Shown here: piece by piece, positions 31,958 to 41,776 of the stretch
Layout of the letters: the number at the start of each line of letters is the position of its first letter
Position numbering within the stretch: position 1 is the first letter of the stretch
Assembly (NCBI GenBank): GCA_033439295.1
Contig: JAVTLE010000008.1
Location: 868,001-932,000 of the forward strand
Direction of reading: 5' to 3'
DNA length: 64,000 nucleotides
From: Deuterostichococcus epilithicus
Taxonomy: Eukaryota > Chlorophyta > Trebouxiophyceae > Prasiolales > Stichococcaceae
Notes under the pieces: generated by a model
The model's database searches: none
What the model saw: only the letters and a program-made list of their open reading frames with translations
What the model was told of the DNA's origin: nothing
Position numbers and translations under genes: made by a program

Positions 31958-32233
31958 CACCCATCGCTATCGATCACCTTCGGGTGACACTCCACCGTCT
32001 CTTGGTTGTGTATATAAGTGGAGTGAATCTCCGAAGGAATCGTCGCGCCCTCGTTCACACGTGGGATGCCGCGTTGTGCCGCATTGCCTTGTTCTAGGAC
32101 TTGGCTTTGGTCTGGACGCCCACTGGAAAAAACAAACAAACAAACAAAAAATACAAGTGGATTTAAATTCCCCTTTCACCACCAACCCTCCGGTCAAAGG
32201 TTCTTTCACTTTTCACGCTCCACCACCCCCAAG
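31958..32233 (+). mobile_element. SINE-like repeat, 5'-truncated, split by a 132-bp insertion
   Basis: SINE-like sequence at 31958-32022 and 32162-32233, interrupted by 32023-32154. The 3' end CACGCTCCACCACCCCC is intact and abuts a reverse-transcriptase fragment at 32234. Confidence 0.8.
32023..32154 (+). mobile_element. 132-bp retroposed insert with A-rich tail and 7-bp target duplication
   Basis: Flanked by AAGTGGA at 32016-32022 and 32155-32161. Ends in an A-rich tail (GGAAAAAACAAACAAACAAA, then CAAAAAATAC). The first 100 bp is GC-rich and unlike anything else in the window. It looks like a retroposed short transcript; I do not recognise the parent RNA. Confidence 0.7.
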
Positions 32234-32446
32234 CTCAGCCTGGAAGTCATCAATGAAGATGCCAAACAGGGTTGGAGAAAGTGGGCAGCCCTGTTTCACA
32301 CCTAGCAGGGAATCGAACGTGGCAGGCATGGCGTCAGCAAACTGCACCCCCATGGGCATCTCCGCATACAAAGCCTGCACCGCCCGCAAGAAGTCCCCAT
32401 GCACCCCGATGCGTTGCAGTTTGTGCCACAGCAGGTCATGTGGAAT
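32234..32446 (-). mobile_element. LINE copy 9, reverse-transcriptase fragment
   Basis: Minus-oriented piece coding IPHDLLWHKLQRIGVHGDFL through VKQGCPLSPTLFGIFIDDF. Bounded by a SINE-like repeat on the left and minisatellite on the right. Confidence 0.85.
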
Positions 32447-32640
32447 GATGGCGGCGGGTGACGGGCGGTGGGTGTCGGATGGCAAGCCAACAAAGTGGCA
32501 GGTGGCAGGTGGTAGGCGGCAGGCAGGTGGCAGGTGGCGGCAGCAAGTGGCGGTGAGCAGTGGATGGTGAGGAGTGCCGGGTGGTGGGCTGCGGCGGGTG
32601 GTGGTGGCGCGTGGCTTCAGGGATGGCAGGGCGGCGGGGA
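32447..32640 (+). repeat. G-rich minisatellite, tract 4
   Basis: GGCGGGTGACGGGCGGTGGG-type units, same family as tract 1. Confidence 0.75.
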
Positions 32641-33107
32641 CAGGAGGCGGACTGATTGGCAGCGGGTGGGGGTCCGGGGCGTGTGGAGGCCGGGGCAAAG
32701 GGCTGCGGCACGGCTGCAGAGCGCTCCATCATCTGTGGTCGGCAGCGACTCGTGCGGCAATGCGCGTCATGCTCGTGGATACATACTCGTGGATGTGGTC
32801 GCGCCGCTTTGTGCAACGGCGCGCTCGTCGCCTTACTTCAAATCATTCAGAACGGCATAAACAGACGCCGCGCTGGCAGGGTTGCAACCTGGAATCATCT
32901 AGGACGACTGACCAGCAGCGCAAGATTGGATTGGCGGGATGGCGGTTGCGTCTTGCGACATGCAAGCGTCACATGGGGTGAGACTCAGCCATTTCCTGCT
33001 TCACAACCATCGTCGCTGTGCAAGTTGATTCTGGCATTTGCGTAACCTCCTCGTACTCTGCCAAATTTCCAGCTAGGTAAACGTCACAGGTATTAAATTC
33101 AATCATC
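32641..33107. other. unassigned 470 bp at the edge of the repeat block
   Basis: No domain, RNA or repeat recognised. It may be old intergenic DNA or a further degenerate element. Confidence 0.4.
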
Positions 33108-33366
33108 AGTGGTTGGAAAACGGAAATTTTACCCATGGGGTCTCGAGTTCGATTCCTCATGCGGACAAAAAAAGGAGTGAATTGGGTCATAGTCATACAT
33201 ATGACTGCCCTGCTTTCGCATTGCTTCGGCAATCACCCATCGCTATCGATCACTTGCGGGTGACACTCCACCATCTCTTGGTCGTGTATATAAGTGGATT
33301 TAATTCCACTTTCACAACCAACCTTCCAGTCAAAGGTTCTTTCACACTTCTCGCTCCACCACCCCC
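33108..33366 (+). mobile_element. SINE-like repeat, best full-length copy
   Basis: 259 bp. Head: AGTGGTTGG at 33108, then exactly 40 bases further on TTCGA within GAGTTCGATTCC (33146-33160), which is one mismatch from the RNA polymerase III box B consensus. The distance equals that from D-loop position 14 to T-loop position 54 in a tRNA. A short A-run follows, then a body with near-palindromic GTGGATTTAATTCCAC and the 3' end GCTCCACCACCCCC. Truncated copies elsewhere always keep this 3' end. Confidence 0.75.
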
Positions 33367-33406
33367 GAATCACACAACAGCGTCTCCATGTCAGCTGCAT
33401 TTTGCA

Positions 33407-36400
33407 TCAATGGTTCCCCGGGGCAGAACTCCTAAACCTCTTGGAGGAAGCAGGGGCTGTCGCTGCCTGCTTTCCCCTTTGCTTGGGCGGAGGCTGGCTC
33501 TGGGTGCCCGGCTGCCGACGCCGCTTGCTCCCTGCCAACGGTCCCATGGGAGCCGGCTGCTGCTGTCGCTGCCTCTCGTGTGCATCTGGCGCGGCACCGC
33601 TGCCGCTGCCGCCAGGCGGCCGCGAGAGCCGCTGCCGCCGCTTCAGCAGCTTCCTGGTGTCGTCGATGGCGAATTCCACGATCGGGCGGTGCTGTGAGCC
33701 TGCTCGGATGTCAATGGACAGCTTTGTCGACTCTGCCATCCTCGCGAACTCGACTGGACACAAACGTTGCCGGGAGAGCAGTTGACAGCGAGGCTTGGCT
33801 TGAAGGTGGCTGAACAGGAGATGCTGAACAGAAGAGCAGAGTTTAATCATTAGTACGGTGCGCAAAGACAAACAGAATGGAAATGCTTGGCTCACCAAAG
33901 GGAACGGGGTTGTTGTTGAGCTGACGCAGGGCACACAGCGCATGCTCATGCTCTGCGAACTCGATGAAGCCGCGGCCGCGCGACTTCAAGGGTGCCTTCG
34001 ACTTGCTCCCCGGTGGCGCGGGCTCCGACAGTATCTTCACCTGAAAGAGGAGAAATTGAACCGAAATCGGAGCAGGAACACGCGACAACCCGGAGGCAAC
34101 CTAGTACTCCAAAATGACAGGCACTAAAAAGTGACGCTGTGCACAGCCATCATTCGTCGTCATTGCAGCCACGACGAGTAGTGAGTTTATGTGAGATCAC
34201 CTGCTTCACCCGAGGCTGCGCTTTGCTGGCGTGGGCCTTGACCTGCAGCAATCGCGCAGCAGGGCTTGTCTCAACAGAAGCTCCCTATAAGCTTTCTGAA
34301 ATGACAGGCAGCACCGGGTGATAAGCGGGTGCATCTACAAAGCAGCAGGACGCTAACGACGCCAGCCGGGGCTGATGGGCCGTGCGCACCACAGGGTTTC
34401 GTGGGTTTAACATAGGGTTTGTGCACTCACCGCCTGCACTGCCAGCTGCTTTAGGCCCGCCTCGTTCATGGAGGTGGGGATGTTGCGCACGGCCAGCCGC
34501 GTGGTGGACACCGAGAAGTTGGGGCTGCGCAACTTGAGCGCCTTGTCCGCCGCGGCGCGCTGCGGTCACGTCGCACCATGTCAGTAGCGAGCGTGAAGCA
34601 ATAAACGATGCAAAATCAGAGGTCTACCTGTTACAGCCGCAATCCCGCAGAGGACCCTCAGACGCGTCTTGCCCAAAGGCAGCAAACGCGCCGACGTCAA
34701 TCAGGGCGCAGCAGATTCAGGCTTTCTTAGAGGCGGCAAGACGACGGGGACACGTGCGGTCTTGCAGGAAACCACACCCCGATAAATGCTTTCCGCATTC
34801 TCCCTCATGTGGGAGAAGGTTCGGAGAGGAGAGGGGGCAGGGATACAAGCGCACCTTGCGGCGGTCCCGGTCGCCGGGCGGCACCGATTCCCACGCCGGC
34901 GAGCCCTCCGTGATGTCACCCTCGCTGCTCTGCAGGCACACAAATGGCAAAGCGCGGGTCATTCAATTGGCTGGCCCGCAGATTCTCCGGCACTTCAGGC
35001 ACATGGCAGCACGGTGAGCTGGGCTGCTTGTGGTGTGCTTGGCGGTAGAGAGGCCTTGCTGCTTCGATTCGCTGAGATTCAGCCGGCACTCAGAAGATGT
35101 TATGGTTGGACGCCGCTATCCGGCTCCATTCCCCCTCACCCTCCTACTGGCATTCGCTACACAGTGGGGGTGCACGCAGACAGAATAACTTTCTCCAGGT
35201 GCGCGCTGGTGCTATGCCAGACCCTTTTGCACCCACGACGTGGCCAGCGCACTCTGCCACGGAGCTGCTCCCATCGCTGTGGGGCGGCTCTCTCCCACAG
35301 CGACAGAAGAGGCAGGCAACGGCCGCGCCCCTCCCTACCCCCAAAAATCCAGCGCAGGACCGGCATGATAAGCCGGCATGGAGAAAGCACCGATTGACAG
35401 GACCGCCAGCCAGGTCAGGGTCTTGGACGTGTTATGCATCTGCGCACGCACCAGGTACAGGTTGCGGCGGTCGCGCGCATGGCCACCGCCAGCGCGGTCC
35501 AGAGCCAGCGCCCGCGCCTCGTCCTTAGACAGCGCCAGGTCTGCCAACACCTTGCGCCCTGCGACCATGATGCCATGAGTGGCACCGCCCCTGCGGCAAC
35601 AGCAGCTGAATCAGCCAAAGAGCCCTGACGACGAGATGCTCATGGCGCCAGGTACCTGGTCAAGCGGCGCGGAAGGCGCTGGCAAGCTTTCAACATCAGC
35701 AGGTCCGGCGGACCCTGGCGCCGCCAGCCGTTCATGCTTGCATACACAGGCTTCAGACTGTGCGCGCCTGATGAAGACAATGCAATGCAGGCCGAGCAAT
35801 AGTGCAAACATTCGTGCGATGGAGAGGAGAAACAACAGGTAGAGAAATCACACACTGGCCCTGTGCGCTGGCCTTGGCGGCGCTGTCCGCAAACCTGTAC
35901 TCAGCAAATGCCGTTCCCTTTGGCTGTCCAGTTGCCTTGTCGACGACCAGCCTGCAGGCATGGGTGCATTGCGTCAGATGGCCAACATTCTCTTCTGAGC
36001 ACCCAGAGAAGCCAGACGGAAGCACACAAGCTTTCAGACGCGTGTGCCGCCACAGACATTCAGTGAATGCTTGCTGCTGAGCGAAAGAGAGTGAGCAGCG
36101 GCTGCATCACAAACCAAAGCTTTGGGGAAGCAAGGAGCATGGATTTAGGAAGGCGGGACATGCCTGCAGGCCTTGAGCGGGCCAAACTTCGACAGCACGC
36201 TGCGCAGCTCCGGCTCAGTTGTGCCCGTCGGCAGGTTGCGCAGGAAGATCGTCGTGGGGCCATCCGTTGCCGCCTGAGGCTGCGGATGCGGCTGCGGTTG
36301 CCCTGGGCGCTGAGCTGCCTGCACAGGAGCCGCCTTCGCGGCCGCCTTCGCGGCTGCAGCCTTGGCAGCTGCTGGCTTCGCACCAGAGGCCAAGCTGGCG

Positions 36401-39269
36401 GCTGTCGAAGCGGCAGCGGCAGCGGCAGCATCTCCAGCTGCAGCCGCCTCCTGGGGCTCAGCTTGCGCGGCGCTGTCGACGCTGGCGCCGCTGCCTCGGA
36501 GCAGAGCATCCAGCATGGACCGTTGCATCGACCTCTCGTCTTCAACAGGGACCTCCTGCAGCAGCGCGAGGGCATGAGCAAAACTAATTTAGCATGAGCA
36601 TGAGCATTTTCAGTGTGCCAAGAGGGTGAATGGAGGTCGAGCAAGGACCCACATGCCAGGATCTGTCCATATGCGCAGTGCAACAAGGGTAGTCCCCTGC
36701 AAGCAAGTTGGATGTCATGATATCTGGCTGGCTGAGCGGTCGGCTGAGTTGGTAGATTGTAGAACCAAGTATGATGGACCGCAGCTCCCGTGGCTTCAGT
36801 CAAGACGATGCAGATGCTACAGCTGCAAATATCATGTGAACGGCATGCTCCAATGCTACACAGGTTGTTGTGTACTGCACAGGTGACTGCAGCGTGGGGA
36901 GCAGCGGGAACTGAGGGCCGTAGCTTTGGCTTGCAAGTACCATCCTCTGGACCGCACCTCGTGCAGTTCATCATCATCCGACAATGAGGCCTCGCTGTCG
37001 CTGGCGCCTGAGGGCTCCGCATCTGAGTCTGGCGGCACGTCCTTCACGGCGGCCTCCGCCGCCGCCGCAGCTGCCTCTGCGCCTGCAATAGCCAACGAGC
37101 AAGCGGTGTGGAATGCCACATGGAGATGCACGATGGTCGAGGCCAAGACACATGATGGTGGCAGCCAAGGCATGTGGAGGTGGCGGATCGGAGGTTGAAA
37201 GCCAGGTGAATCATCAAGTCTCAGGAGGCCTCACCTGCCGTCTGGTATATCGACTTGGCAATCGCCCAGTCGACTGCCACCGGCCGCTTGTGAATCACCT
37301 AAAGACATGCCAGGTCAACAAGTCACCAATGGGGCAGCGGTCGAGGTAACTGTGGGCCGGCCAAATGTTGCAGGTTACAACAGAGGTGATGCAATCACAC
37401 TGCGCATTTCCAGACAGCGTCACAAGCGCGAGCGTCCCACCTGCTGGTTCACGAGCACGATAGCTCGCTCTGCATCGGCGCGGCAGGTGAAGCTGGCGAA
37501 CGCAAAGCCCCGTGGCTTGCCTGAGCCATAGGAACCAAGAAAGCGTTAGGCATTGACCTGCAGTGGGGATCCGCCAGATGTTGACATGACGGAACAGACG
37601 ACTGCATGCCAAGTGCAAGAGGGGAGGCGCAGGCGGGACTCACCGCTGGCGTCACGTGCGACACTGAGCTCCCACACAAAGCCGGCTTCCCCCAGCCGCT
37701 TCCTGAGCTCAGCTTCGTTGACCTGCACATCGAACAGTCTGGCCTGGTATCAGCAACAGTTCAGCACCTGTGCGCATGCCTGTGCATGTGTTGCAGCCCT
37801 CTCATCCAAAGGAGCCGCCCTCCCACCCTCCGCTCCTCCCAGCGCCACCTCAGAGGCAGTGTCACGCTCGATCCAGCGCGGTGTGCCCGCCCCTCCAGGC
37901 GAGTTCCACAGAGACTCTGAGACATGGCACAAATAATGGCGAGCAGCACGCGGTCACCTGGAAGGACAGGTTGCGGAGGATGAGGCGCCACTTCTTGTGG
38001 TGCGCGCCCTCGCCAGCCACCTGGCGCGCCCACAGCCGCGGTTGGCCCCCCGCGGCCGCCGCCTTCTCAGCCTGGGTAGCTGCGCCCTTGCCGCGCTTTG
38101 TCGGGCCCAGGTCCCGGCCGTGCAGCTGCGACACCGCCGTCAGGACGCCTTTGCCCTGCACCGCCAACGAGAGAAAGTCTGCTGGAAGCACTTCCCGCAG
38201 TCGGTTGGAGAGAGGCAGCCGTGAGCATGCCGAGGCACAGGTTCAAGCCGCGCCTGAACATGCACCTGCACCCTGCAGCTGCTTCATGCCATGCATGTGC
38301 CGTTCAAGATTCCTGGTATGACGCACTGAAGAGTAGGTGACGAAAACGATCTCGTCCGTGCAGCCGTCCTCCCGCAGCTTGGCGGTTGCAATGGTGTCTG
38401 CAGGCGGCACCTCATCTGTGCTGGTCACCTGCAGGGTGCACAGCTGTGTCACATGGCAGACAATAAATATTCGACGAGAGACGGATTCATTAGCATCGAC
38501 CTGCGGACATGACGGACAATGAGAGAGTTTGTCCCTGCTGAAAGACTGCTGCCGTGTGAGCAAGCAAATTACAGATATCCACCTTGCCAGCGCCTGCGGC
38601 CAGCTTCAGGACGGCATCGCGGCGGCCCGTCGGGATGCCGCCGATTGCCACCGTGAGCACCAGACGCTGCTTCTCCGCCGCCTCCGCGGACCGCTGCCGA
38701 TCCGGCTGAGCCTTGCCCCGCTGCTGCTTGGCAGGGCGCTGTGCCGCCGCCGCCTTTGGCTGCGCCGGCTGGCCTGGCACAGCTTCCTCTGCTGGCTTTG
38801 GAGCGGATTTGGCTGGGGCCGCCCGCACCGCCTTGGACGTGCTGGGCACGTCCTGCTCCTCGGCCTTGCGCTTACGCTCCGCAAGCGGCGGCCGCGCCGC
38901 GGCAAAGTCCACCTGAAACCATGCTGGCGCACTTGTCTACGTTGTGACGACAATCACACAACGTTCATCCTGTGAGGTGCTTGGGTACCGCTGTCAGCAT
39001 GCTCGGCAGCAGCAACCGACCTTGAGCTTGCGGCCGCCGAGGGCAGAGTTGTGCAGCTGCGCGACGGCTGACGCCGCATCCTCGCGCAGCGCGAATTGCA
39101 CGTAGCCGTAGCCCTTGTGCTTATCCTCCGTCTTGGACTTCACCAGGAAGCATTTGCGGACGGGGCCGACCGCGCCGAAGGCCTCCTCCAGCGCATTCTG
39201 GCCCACTGCATAGCTGATGCCCCTCACAAAGACGGTCCGGGAGGCCGCTTCCGGCGTCTCGCCATCCAT
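33407..39269 (-). CDS. RBM28: RBM28/Nop4-like nucleolar RNA-binding protein
   Basis: Multi-exon gene, start ATG at 39269 (MDGETPEAASRTVFVRG), stop 33407-33409. RRM1: VFVRGISYAVGQ with RNP1 KGYGYVQF. A basic Ala/Lys linker follows, then a degenerate RRM (LTVAIGGIP; LREDGCTDEIVFVTYSSV), then LWARQVAGEGAHHKKWRLIL leading into RRM (ILRNLSF, RNP1 RGFAFASF), an acidic stretch (DSEASLSDDDELHE), RRM (TTIFLRNLPTGTT, RNP1 KGTAFAEY), RRM (TRLAVRNIPTSMNE, RNP1 RGRGFIEF) and a basic Arg/Gln/Lys tail. The order, including the degenerate RRM2, is that of plant RBM28 homologs. In yeast and animals the family acts in 60S subunit assembly in the nucleolus. Exons lie near 39269-39010, 38912-38580, 38430-38330, 38160-37960, 37730-37630, 37520-37440, 37290-37240, 37090-36965, 36560-36165, 35970-35865, 35550-35410, 34935-34850, 34560-34430, 34045-33870 and 33810-33407. 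Confidence 0.88.
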
Positions 39270-39614
39270 GTTGAACAATCGACTTGGAGTTTAGACCGCT
39301 GTGAATGTTAATTGTGCCGCAAACGGCTCAGCCAAATGGCGCACGCACACGCCGACACCTTGTTCCGGAGTTTTGTAGCCCGCGTCGCAGCAAAACCGCA
39401 TCAAAACCATCCCTTCAGCTGCCAATCCTGCTAGCATCTACAAACTACGGCGGGTTTAACTTTCCAGTCTCAGTCACTGCCTGCAGCACATAACTGTTGC
39501 GCATTGTTCGGGGATTCGCATCTGCTGGAGCTTGGCAAGCATCAGACTGCAGCAGGCAGCCAGCTATACTTTTGCTACCTCAGAGCACAATCAGAGATCT
39601 CAAGCGTGAAAAAT
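39270..39614. promoter_or_regulatory. divergent promoter region between RBM28 and RsfS
   Basis: 345 bp separate the two start codons, which face away from each other. It must contain both 5' UTRs and promoters. No TATA box is obvious. Confidence 0.6.
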
Positions 39615-41211
39615 ATGCGCCGAAGCCTGACACGCCTGGCAAGCGCCGCTGCACATGCTGCATTGTGCCGAGCGCAGCCTGCGCCAGAAACAGCGCTCTC
39701 GACCCTTGGCCCGCAGTGCCGCTCCACCCTTGTCCAAGTAGCGCCCTGCTCCAGTGCACTGATCCGACGTTGCGCGAGCAGCTCAGGCGAGCATGCTGCG
39801 GCAGGTAGCAGGGCATTCATTTTGCATGCAGCAATGTCCTACCTGCTCCATCTGCTCCCCTTGGCTTCATCTGCTTCCATGGTGGTCTTGCCAGTGCAAA
39901 TGGGAATAGATTCGAGCAGCAACACGGCATCTTCTCGCACGCAGGCACAGGCGAGGTGGCGGCACTCAGATGGCCTCACGAGGTGCTGGCCGCACACCCC
40001 GAGCTGGCACAGGCCGCATTGCTAGATGCAGAGCGGGCACGATCGCAGGGGGCCGGCAGTAGCGAGGCGGAGTCCAGCGCAGCAGGGGCATTGCTGCACC
40101 ATCGAGATCCTGATTTGGATGGAGGTAGGTCGGAGTGAGTCTACCCTTCACCAATGCCATACAGCTCGTGCGATATCCTCATGTGAATTCAGCGGCATTG
40201 CAACAGCTTCCGCAACGTTCCTGCGCAGGCTCTGCGGCTGTGCTGGGTGGCATTGTGAAGCGCCGGCCGGCAAAGCACAGGCAGATGTCCGCAGAACCGC
40301 CAGCACCTGGGCCGCTGGAACTCAGTACCATGACTGCCGATGAGGCGCGTGCTATGCTGCGCTTGATGCCGGCTTTGCACCATGCGTGTGAGGTCAACTC
40401 TTCGTTTACTCCTGTGCTTGACGCCGAAGTATGCTGCCTGGTCCAATGAAAGCTGTTCCGCCCTTTGTTTCGCAGATTGCTGAAGTGTTGGCCGATGCAC
40501 ATGCACGGGATGTGGCCATACTTGACGTCCGCCGCACCTGCGACTTTGCAGAAAGCATGGTCATTGCCACAGGTGGATGCACCTATAGTCATTTTGAGTC
40601 GCACTGCTGCATCTGCCATGTGCTTGCACAGCCAGCCGGTCTGTCTGGCTGGTCGTCATGAGCCTGCTGAGGGATGTGCTTGATTTGCCGCAGGCAACAG
40701 CAATGGCCATGTCCGTGCAGTGGCGCGCGCAGTTCACAGCAAGGTGATTCTCGGCTGCTATGCATGTTTCCTGTACCGCACGCCAGACTGAACATCATTG
40801 ATGTGCTGAGCTGGTGTTGGCTGCCGTCTGACAGTTGAAGGACCACCGCACCATAGCGCCTGGCGCCGCGGCGTCCGACCCAGCGTCGCTGCCCATAGAG
40901 GGTGACACTGCCAGCGACTGGGCGGTCGTTGATGCAGGTTGGTTCGTCTTGTGTGCACACTTGATGTGATGGTTCGATCGCAACCGGCCGTTTGATCAGG
41001 AATCGCCGATTTGTAGGGTGTCTCACGTGCACTTCACGATTCACATTGTAACGACAGCGCTCTGTCCTGTGCAGGATCAATCATCGTTCATGTCATGACG
41101 GATGATGCGCGTGAGGAATACAACCTCGAGGGGTTGTGGGCGCAGCACGGCGGCATTCGCCGCATCAAGTCGCGGCAGCAAGTGCAGACGCTGAGCACCT
41201 TGCGGCTGTGA
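39615..41211 (+). CDS. ribosomal silencing factor RsfS/Iojap family, organelle-targeted
   Basis: Seven exons: 39615-39804, 39945-40124, 40229-40392, 40476-40572, 40694-40743, 40835-40937, 41075-41211; 921 nt, 306 aa. The first exon is a typical mitochondrial-type presequence (MRRSLTRLASAAAHAALCRA, many Arg and Ser, no acids at the start); plastid targeting is also possible. The C-terminal half is the RsfS domain: IAEVLADAHARDVAILDVR, CDFAESMVIATG, HVRAVARAV, DWAVVDAGSIIVHVMTDDAR, EEYNLEGLW. Family members bind uL14 of the large subunit and prevent or time subunit joining (MALSU1 in mitochondria, Iojap in plastids). Exon 2 could equally start at 39951 (tandem acceptors), removing two residues. 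Confidence 0.9.
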
Positions 41212-41776
41212 ATGCAGCAGCAGTGCATTCTGAAAACGCTTCACCAATCACCACCCCTGGAAGGTGCTGACATATTTGAGGCGTGATCACGTGGTCCAGT
41301 TCATCACATGCTAGGGTCGGCGCCGTCTCGTAAACTCAGGCGGCAAACTGGATCAATAGCTCTCATTTGACGCCGGAAATAAGCCTCGGTCCATCAAACT
41401 TTACGAATTACGAATCACCCAGCCTGCTGGGCAGGTACCTACCTTCCTGCGCATGCCACTGCAAACCTTAGAAGTCAGTCGCGCTCAGCGTGACATACCT
41501 TTCACCGCTGTCTGGGGCACGTTCACTGCCATTGCGTGTCACCTCGCGACCCTAAAGTAGACCGCACGTGGTGCATGATGGTCACCTTGCCAAGCCTTCG
41601 GCACACTCCCAGTACCCTGCGAGTAGATTGTGGCCGTGTGAAACCACCATCGAGTGCTTTGACTCAGCGTACAACGACTATGTACGTCTCTTGAGCTGAC
41701 ACTGAACAAATATAGACCGGCTGCACACCTGCAGACGAGGACGGCGAATGACGGCGCCTGCCAAGTTCAGATGGCC
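41212..41776. other. convergent intergenic spacer
   Basis: 565 bp between two stop codons, with both 3' UTRs. No gene seen. Confidence 0.6.

Noticed and set aside
33140-33170. Functional tRNA gene in the SINE-like repeat
   Set aside because: Box B and spacing fit, but the acceptor and anticodon stems do not pair well and box A is incomplete.
34786-35397. 203-codon plus-strand frame within the RBM28 gene
   Set aside because: Spans introns and exons of the minus-strand gene; antisense shadow without a domain.
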